From Candidatus Thorarchaeota archaeon (GTDB lineage: Archaea; Asgardarchaeota; Thorarchaeia; Thorarchaeales; Thorarchaeaceae): 28,737 bases of DNA. Location: contig JAEOSL010000039.1 of assembly GCA_016840385.1 (NCBI GenBank), positions 1 to 28,737 of the forward strand, read 5' to 3'. The notes beneath the pieces were generated by a model. It was not told where the DNA came from. It was given only the letters and a program-made list of their open reading frames with translations, and did not search any database. Made by a program: the position numbers and the translations under genes. Shown piece by piece: positions 24,152 to 28,737 of this stretch (within the stretch, counting starts at the first letter, position 1; each line of letters opens with the position of its first letter).

Positions 24152-25630
24152 TTAGTAAGACCGTGCAATGTAGACAACTTCAGTGGCAACCTTTCCACAG
24201 ACTACACAGACACCTTCAGGTTTATCTTCCACATCGATTCGTGTACCACGAACTTCACCACCAGTACGATCTTTGATCTCCTCATCACAGGGGAGACCTT
24301 CCATCTCGGTGGTGCAGAATGGAATTCGAGCAATCTTACCTTTGTCCAATGCATCTTCAATGGTACCAAAGCTATCGGCATCAACAACAAGTCCATCGAA
24401 TTTGGATTCAGCTTCCTCTCTGAGGTTCTTATCGATGTCTTTTCCAATACCTGTGACTTTTTTCTTCAGATCTGCAACATCAATAATTTCCCTTTCCATC
24501 GAATCTCTTCGGAAAAGAACAGCTTTGCTAGCCTTGAGATCACGAGGTCCTACTTCGACTCTGATAGGAACTCCCTTCATTTCCCAGTAGTTGAATTTCC
24601 AACCAGGAGTACCATCACGTTTGTCTAGATGCACTCGGAATCCAGCCTTTCTAAGGGTCTTTTGAATATCTTCAGCATATTTGAGAACCGTATCAGCATC
24701 GTCTCCTCTGAATATTGGAATTACTACAACTTGATAGGGAGCAATCTTGAAGGGCAATCTGAGACCTTTGTTATCACCGTGGATTGAAATCAGAGCACCA
24801 AAGATGCGAGAGATTGCAGGACCATAACAGGTCTGCCATGCATACACGGACTCATTGTTCTCATTCAGGTATTTGATATCAAATGCTCGAGAAAAGTTGT
24901 CCCCAAGGTCATGAGTTGAAGGAAGTTGGATGACCTTACCATCGGGCATGAGTGTATCAGCCGCATAGGTATTCAATCCACCGGGGAACTTGTCCCATTG
25001 AGTTCTACGAAAGACCATAACTGGGATACCAAAGTTCTCAGTTACAACTTCTTGTGTAGTTTCAAGGTCTTCCTGGACCTGTGCCTTGACCTCATCATGA
25101 GTGGTATAGACGTTGTGGCTCTCAATCCAAAGGAACTCTCTTCCTCGTAAGAAAGGTCGAGTGCTCTTAACCTCCGACCGAAAGACCGAACAACGTTGGT
25201 AAAGTTTCATGGGGAGGTCTCTCCAGCTCCTGACCCAGAGTGAATACATTGGATAGATAGCAGTTTCACTTGTTGGTCTGAGAGCCAATCTTTCCTCAAG
25301 TTTTGTACCCTCGCCAACCTCCTCAATCCAAAACACTTGAGGTACGAAGCCATCAACGTGTTGAGCTTCCTTTGTCAGGTTGCTCTCAGGAATAACAGTA
25401 GGGAATAGCATAGGCAAGTGATCCTTACGTTGGAGAACATCCTCTAGGATGTCAAACATGTTATTCATAGTCATGAAACTCCATGGAGGGAATGGTGTGA
25501 AGCCCTTTACGCCGTATCTAATGTCGGCAAGCTCAGCTACTTTGCATATTTCACCAAACCAATCAGGAAAATTCTTCTCCTTATCGATGTCAAATATGGT
25601 ACTTCTTGGTCCTTTTTTATCACTGCTCAT
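24152..25630 (-). CDS. proS: Prolyl-tRNA synthetase, archaeal/eukaryotic type (492 aa)
   Basis: This class II synthetase charges tRNA-Pro with proline in the cytoplasm. RPTSETAIYPM at 118-128 is the ATP/proline-site motif of this subtype. Motif 2 spans about 146-172 (CSVFRSEVKSTRPFLRGREF). An anticodon-binding domain follows, with APYQVVVIPIF marking its start. The C-terminal domain has a zinc site C439, C448, C475, C478 and ends in YIARSY, with Tyr as the last residue, as in archaeal/eukaryotic-type enzymes. There is no bacterial editing insertion. Length is normal. A TATA-like element (25765-25756, minus strand) lies about 125 nt upstream. Confidence 0.97.
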   Translation of the reverse strand: MSSDKKGPRSTIFDIDKEKNFPDWFGEICKVAELADIRYGVKGFTPFPPWSFMTMNNMFDILEDVLQRKDHLPMLFPTVIPESNLTKEAQHVDGFVPQVFWIEEVGEGTKLEERLALRPTSETAIYPMYSLWVRSWRDLPMKLYQRCSVFRSEVKSTRPFLRGREFLWIESHNVYTTHDEVKAQVQEDLETTQEVVTENFGIPVMVFRRTQWDKFPGGLNTYAADTLMPDGKVIQLPSTHDLGDNFSRAFDIKYLNENNESVYAWQTCYGPAISRIFGALISIHGDNKGLRLPFKIAPYQVVVIPIFRGDDADTVLKYAEDIQKTLRKAGFRVHLDKRDGTPGWKFNYWEMKGVPIRVEVGPRDLKASKAVLFRRDSMEREIIDVADLKKKVTGIGKDIDKNLREEAESKFDGLVVDADSFGTIEDALDKGKIARIPFCTTEMEGLPCDEEIKDRTGGEVRGTRIDVEDKPEGVCVVCGKVATEVVYIARSY

Positions 25631-25755
25631 GATATTGTCCTCTGTTCTGGTTGAATTTTATGGAATTGACTAGGATATAGAATTAGTTGTTCATTGATTG
25701 TGCGGAACGCGTTCACCTAGCATATACGTTCACCGAGTCTTTTGTCCTTCTAGAT

Positions 25756-25765
25756 ATTATATAAA
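25756..25765 (-). promoter_or_regulatory. TATA-like element upstream of proS
   Basis: The minus-strand sequence tttatataat matches an archaeal TATA box. It lies between nadM (stop at 25792) and proS (start at 25630), giving a leader of about 100 nt. Confidence 0.45.
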
Positions 25766-25791
25766 CACTACCATGAAAGGTTAGAATGCAT

Positions 25792-26316
25792 CTATCGTTT
25801 GGTCTTAGTTTCACCAATCTCTTGAACTCGAACATCAAGCTTGTATTTCTTAATCAGCTTGACAACACCCGAAGGTACAAGTTTTTCCCATTCACCATTA
25901 TTCCAGCGAATGAGATCGCGAACGTGGCTGCCACTATAGGTGGATCGCTCTAGCAGTTTAGTTGAATCCGTTTTTATACCACTATCTTCAAGGAGTTTCT
26001 TTACTAACGGATTGTGACTGTATGCTTTGTCAAAATAGGGAGCAAAGGAACGCATATGAGCTATCCATAGGGGATGGATATTGATATCGGATAATGGAAT
26101 AACGGTGATTCGCTCTAGTGGAAGCTTCTCATCAATCAACGCTTGTTTGATGAACATCACCCGTTCCCCACCAGTAAAGGGATTATCTGGAGTATGTGAG
26201 TATTGAGCGCTGCCTACAATCATAATGATATCCTCATCCTTTGCTAGAATCTGCTTCATTGTGTGGATGTGGCCTTTGTGAATCGGCTGAAAGCGCCCGA
26301 TGAATAATGACTTCAT
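25792..26316 (-). CDS. nadM: Nicotinamide-nucleotide adenylyltransferase, archaeal NadM type (174 aa)
   Basis: The enzyme joins NMN and ATP to give NAD. GRFQPIHKGH at 7-16 is the nucleotidyltransferase motif, and YSGSHVR at 127-133 corresponds to the second ISGTxxR motif. The length of 174 is typical of the archaeal NadM group (about 170). GSAQYSHTPDNPFTGGERV at 35-53 is the substrate-binding stretch characteristic of archaeal members. It stands divergent to rtcA with a 90-nt gap. Confidence 0.96.
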   Translation of the reverse strand: MKSLFIGRFQPIHKGHIHTMKQILAKDEDIIMIVGSAQYSHTPDNPFTGGERVMFIKQALIDEKLPLERITVIPLSDINIHPLWIAHMRSFAPYFDKAYSHNPLVKKLLEDSGIKTDSTKLLERSTYSGSHVRDLIRWNNGEWEKLVPSGVVKLIKKYKLDVRVQEIGETKTKR

Positions 26317-26406
26317 TGTGACCGGTTCATTTGTTGGTTTAACATATCAAATAAGGATTCGGATGGTAACCAAGTTCATAACATCGCTATTGGTTTGTGC
26401 TGATAG

Positions 26407-27465
26407 GTGTCAAGATTGATAGAGATTGATGGTTCCTATGGTGAAGGTGGCGGTCAGATACTTCGAACGTCTATATCCTTAGCAGCTTTGACCATGAAAC
26501 CTGTTCGAATTTCCAAGATTCGCGCAGGGAGACCAAAACCAGGTCTCAAAAGACAGCACTTGTCAGGAATACAACTCACGGGAGAGTTAGTTGATGCTTC
26601 AATTGAAGGTCTGGAAGTGGGTAGTACTGAGGTTTCATTCATTCCAAAACAACGTAGAGGGGGTTCATTTAGAGTTGACATCGGTACTGCAGGTTCAATC
26701 TCTCTTATTCTCCAAGCCGTGCTTCCTCCTGCAGTTCTTGCACCAGACCCTATCACTTTCCAGATTCGAGGGGGTACTGACGTGAAATGGAGTCCTCCAG
26801 TCGACTATCTACGAAATGTGTTTGTCCCAGTGCTACGTCGTCTAGGATCAGTAGTTGACATAGAACAGAAGAAGAGAGGTCATTACCCCAGAGGTGGTGG
26901 CGAGGTTTTCTGCAAAGTTAGCCCAGTCAATGAATTGAATTCACTAGATTTGGTTGATTTTCAGGAACTACATACAATTGAGGGTGTATCTCACTGTGTA
27001 CGTCTCCCTTCACATGTTGCTGAACGACAGGCATCATCTGCTGAGCAAGTGATTCGAAAGAAGTATGATGTTGATATCAATATTGAAACAGAATCATACT
27101 CCAAGAACGATGATTCTCATCTGGGACCCGGTAGTGGAATTGTCCTGTGGGCGGATGATAGTAGTGGAACAAGGTTAGGAGCAAATAGTCTCGGGGATAG
27201 AGGTGTACGCGCAGAAGAAGTAGGAATCAAGGCTGCGAAACAACTTGTTAGTGAGGTTTCAGCAGGGAAGGCTATTGATTCACATCTATGTGACATGATT
27301 GTTCCCTATCTTGCAATAGCAAAGGGTGACAGTACAATCGGAATATCTGAAGTAACATCCCATCTCACTACTAATTTGTGGACAATTGAGAAGATACTAG
27401 GTACTCCAATTCAACTTGAAGGAAATATCGGAGAATCTGGTCTTCTGAAAGTCACTGGGAACTAG
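26407..27465 (+). CDS. rtcA: RNA 3'-terminal phosphate cyclase (352 aa)
   Basis: RtcA converts RNA 3'-phosphate ends into 2',3'-cyclic phosphates using ATP through an adenylylated His. The N-terminus IDGSYGEGGGQILRTSISLA is the family signature. H319 in TSHLTTN matches the nucleotidyl-accepting His of E. coli RtcA (H309) by its distance from the C-terminus. The motif RGHYPRGGGEV at 157-167 is also typical. The start is GTG at 26407, since homology begins within the first few codons. The TAG stop is shared on both strands with the convergent NOG1 gene (ctag). Confidence 0.96.
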   Translation: MSRLIEIDGSYGEGGGQILRTSISLAALTMKPVRISKIRAGRPKPGLKRQHLSGIQLTGELVDASIEGLEVGSTEVSFIPKQRRGGSFRVDIGTAGSISLILQAVLPPAVLAPDPITFQIRGGTDVKWSPPVDYLRNVFVPVLRRLGSVVDIEQKKRGHYPRGGGEVFCKVSPVNELNSLDLVDFQELHTIEGVSHCVRLPSHVAERQASSAEQVIRKKYDVDINIETESYSKNDDSHLGPGSGIVLWADDSSGTRLGANSLGDRGVRAEEVGIKAAKQLVSEVSAGKAIDSHLCDMIVPYLAIAKGDSTIGISEVTSHLTTNLWTIEKILGTPIQLEGNIGESGLLKVTGN

Positions 27466-28532
27466 CTCTTATCTCGTGGAAGGGAGGCAAGGTAATCATC
27501 AACTGATTCCTTCATAGGTTTCAGATCTACCTCGTCCACGGCATCTTTCAACAAAATATCAAGCCCAGTACCTTCAACTGCTACGATTTCATATGCATCA
27601 GGAAACTTTGCACGTGCTTTTTCGAGCGATTCTGGTTGAGCGATGTCAATCTTGTTGAGAGCTATCAGGATTGGATTGACGGGAAACATCTTCTGAACCT
27701 CGCTCAGCAAGGTAACTTGCTGGTCAAATGTCCATCCACATGCTTCAGATGGATCTATCATGAATATGATTACATTTGCCAGATACTTCAATGCTGTAAT
27801 GGCTTGTAGTTCGATAGCATTTCTCTCAGCCATAGGTCTATCAAGAATTCCCGGAGTATCTACAATTTGCACACTCTGATTTCCAACCCGTAAATGTCCA
27901 ATAATAACTCGTCGAGTTGTGAATGGATAATATGCGATTTCAGGCTCTGCAGTAGAAACATTTCTGACCAGTGTTGATTTCCCAACGTTGGGAAAACCTG
28001 CGCACACAATTGATGGAATATTAGGTGCAATACCTGGTAATCGGGAGAGTTTCTTTTTAGCTTCGATAATGAAATCAAGATTCTCTGCGGTCATTCGTAG
28101 AATCGATGAGATTCTTCCTTTTGCAGCACTACGTGATTTCTTCATCTGACGATGATCATCGGATAATTTGATAGCCTGAATATGTTTTTCTGCAATATCA
28201 TCAATAGCTGGATTACAGTTATGGACTGCACCTAGAGATTGCTTAAGCTTGTCAGTACCTACGAGGATTTCGGCAAGTTCCAGATAGAAAGGATGTAGAC
28301 GGTCTATTGAGGGAAATTGTTCAACTGCATCATTCATTTTTGTCTTAATTTGTTTAGTGAATTCCTGAAGCCTTGAAATCTCTCTGATTCTAGTTCGTTC
28401 GACTCGCTTCATCCGAAGGGAACTCTTCATACTGAGACGAGTGGATCTATTATGTGCAAATTCGATGATTTCCTCTGCAGTCATGATTGTAGGAATATTT
28501 GCATAGGGATTTAGTTGACGCAATTGAATCAT
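27462..28532 (-). CDS. NOG1-family GTPase (356 aa)
   Basis: This OBG/HflX-like GTPase has an N-terminal helical domain (about 1-165, with the YANIPTI start typical of NOG1) and a G domain. G1 is GFPNVGKST at 179-187, G3 DTPG at 225-228, and G4 NKID at 293-296. In eukaryotes NOG1 matures the large ribosomal subunit, and the archaeal homologue is presumed to act in ribosome assembly too. The protein ends soon after the G domain, which is normal for archaeal members. It is divergent from the proteasome-like gene with a 94-nt gap. Confidence 0.95.
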   Translation of the reverse strand: MIQLRQLNPYANIPTIMTAEEIIEFAHNRSTRLSMKSSLRMKRVERTRIREISRLQEFTKQIKTKMNDAVEQFPSIDRLHPFYLELAEILVGTDKLKQSLGAVHNCNPAIDDIAEKHIQAIKLSDDHRQMKKSRSAAKGRISSILRMTAENLDFIIEAKKKLSRLPGIAPNIPSIVCAGFPNVGKSTLVRNVSTAEPEIAYYPFTTRRVIIGHLRVGNQSVQIVDTPGILDRPMAERNAIELQAITALKYLANVIIFMIDPSEACGWTFDQQVTLLSEVQKMFPVNPILIALNKIDIAQPESLEKARAKFPDAYEIVAVEGTGLDILLKDAVDEVDLKPMKESVDDYLASLPRDKS

Positions 28533-28566
28533 CTCGAATTTCTACAAATTGAGACAGTTCGCAAAC

Positions 28567-28616
28567 GTTTTAAAACTAGCAGACGTGACCAAATTATACG
28601 AACTCTATTACGGAGG
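28567..28616 (+). promoter_or_regulatory. Promoter and ribosome site of the proteasome-like gene
   Basis: A TATA-like gttttaaaac lies at 28567-28576. The site ggagg at 28612-28616 is 10 nt before the ATG at 28627. Both fit the expected spacing for a gene with a short leader. Confidence 0.55.
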
Positions 28617-28626
28617 CTAATTTACT

Positions 28627-28737
28627 ATGTCATTTCCTACTGGTGCCACTGTTGTTGGTATAAAATGCACTGATGGTGTTGTTGTCGCAACTGACACGAT
28701 GATCAGCTGGGGCACAATCGTTCTAAGTGAAAAAGGC
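28627..28737 (+). CDS. Proteasome beta-subunit-like protein, start only (cut by window edge)
   Basis: The first 37 codons read MSFPTGATVVGIKCTDGVVV and onward through ATDTMISWGTIVLSEKG, which aligns without gaps to the N-terminus of archaeal proteasome beta subunits. The expected mature start, Gly followed by TTTVGI, is here Gly6 followed by ATVVGI, so the catalytic Thr1 place is Ala7. Asp17 of the beta numbering is kept (D23 here); Lys33 would lie just beyond the edge. It may be a non-catalytic beta paralogue, or a related Ntn-fold protein that forms a ring. The short propeptide of six residues is normal. Confidence 0.8.
   Translation, partial: MSFPTGATVVGIKCTDGVVVATDTMISWGTIVLSEKG

Noticed and set aside
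24202..24447. 81-aa minus-strand open frame
   Set aside because: It overlaps proS in another frame; proS has full family motifs across this stretch.
1..28737. CRISPR array, rRNA genes or insertion sequences
   Set aside because: No regularly spaced repeats with spacers, no rRNA-like stretches and no transposase motifs seen; the only repeats are the tRNA-Asn pieces.

Overview
The window is archaeal. It has TATA-type promoters and Shine-Dalgarno sites, a tRNA gene with bulge-helix-bulge-type introns and an encoded CCA, and archaeal-type housekeeping genes: zinc-binding eukaryote-like ProRS, NadM NMN adenylyltransferase, RtcA, a NOG1-type GTPase, a MutS-family protein with helix-hairpin-helix motifs, and a proteasome beta-like gene at the right edge. 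The gene style would fit an Asgard archaeon such as a thorarchaeote. That placement is an impression from the proteins and was not tested.

The window has two parts. The left part (about 40-16080) is an accessory region organised around tRNA-Asn(GTT). Two 5' pieces of the tRNA with its upstream region lie on the left (43-115 and 1257-1384, + strand). One complete tRNA-Asn with three introns lies in the middle (8724-8887, - strand). Four 3' pieces, made of the last 15 nt of the gene plus 8 nt of shared flank, lie on the right (13335, 14072, 14490, 16056, + strand). Between these pieces sit cargo genes. One is a tightly coupled operon: a small leader ORF, a membrane-anchored HerA/VirB4-like ATPase, a giant coiled-coil protein with a LAGLIDADG-like C-terminus, and a small acidic protein. 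Others are two membrane proteins of unknown function (422 and 600 aa), a zinc-finger PLD-family protein, and several small or membrane hypotheticals. No recombinase is recognisable in the window. The pattern suggests repeated integration at tRNA-Asn, either nested or in tandem. The surviving tRNA copy carries an intron in the T-loop, the same place where the other copies are broken.

The right part (about 16080-28737) is conserved chromosome. It holds an aldo/keto reductase, a cupin, a secreted anchored protein, a TIGR04076-like protein, a hypothetical, a YfcE/MJ0936-like phosphoesterase translationally coupled to a MutS-like ATPase, a CDF transporter, a D-2-hydroxyacid dehydrogenase-like protein, ProRS, NadM, RtcA, NOG1 and the start of a proteasome beta-like gene whose expected catalytic Thr1 is Ala.

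Functional links are clearest in the ATPase/coiled-coil/small-protein operon (ATGA, ATGA and TAATG overlaps) and in the MutS-like/phosphoesterase pair (TAATG overlap). The ATPase operon plus a LAGLIDADG-like partner is the best candidate for an undescribed system. The tRNA-Asn fragment array with an intron-armoured replacement tRNA is the most unusual DNA-level structure.
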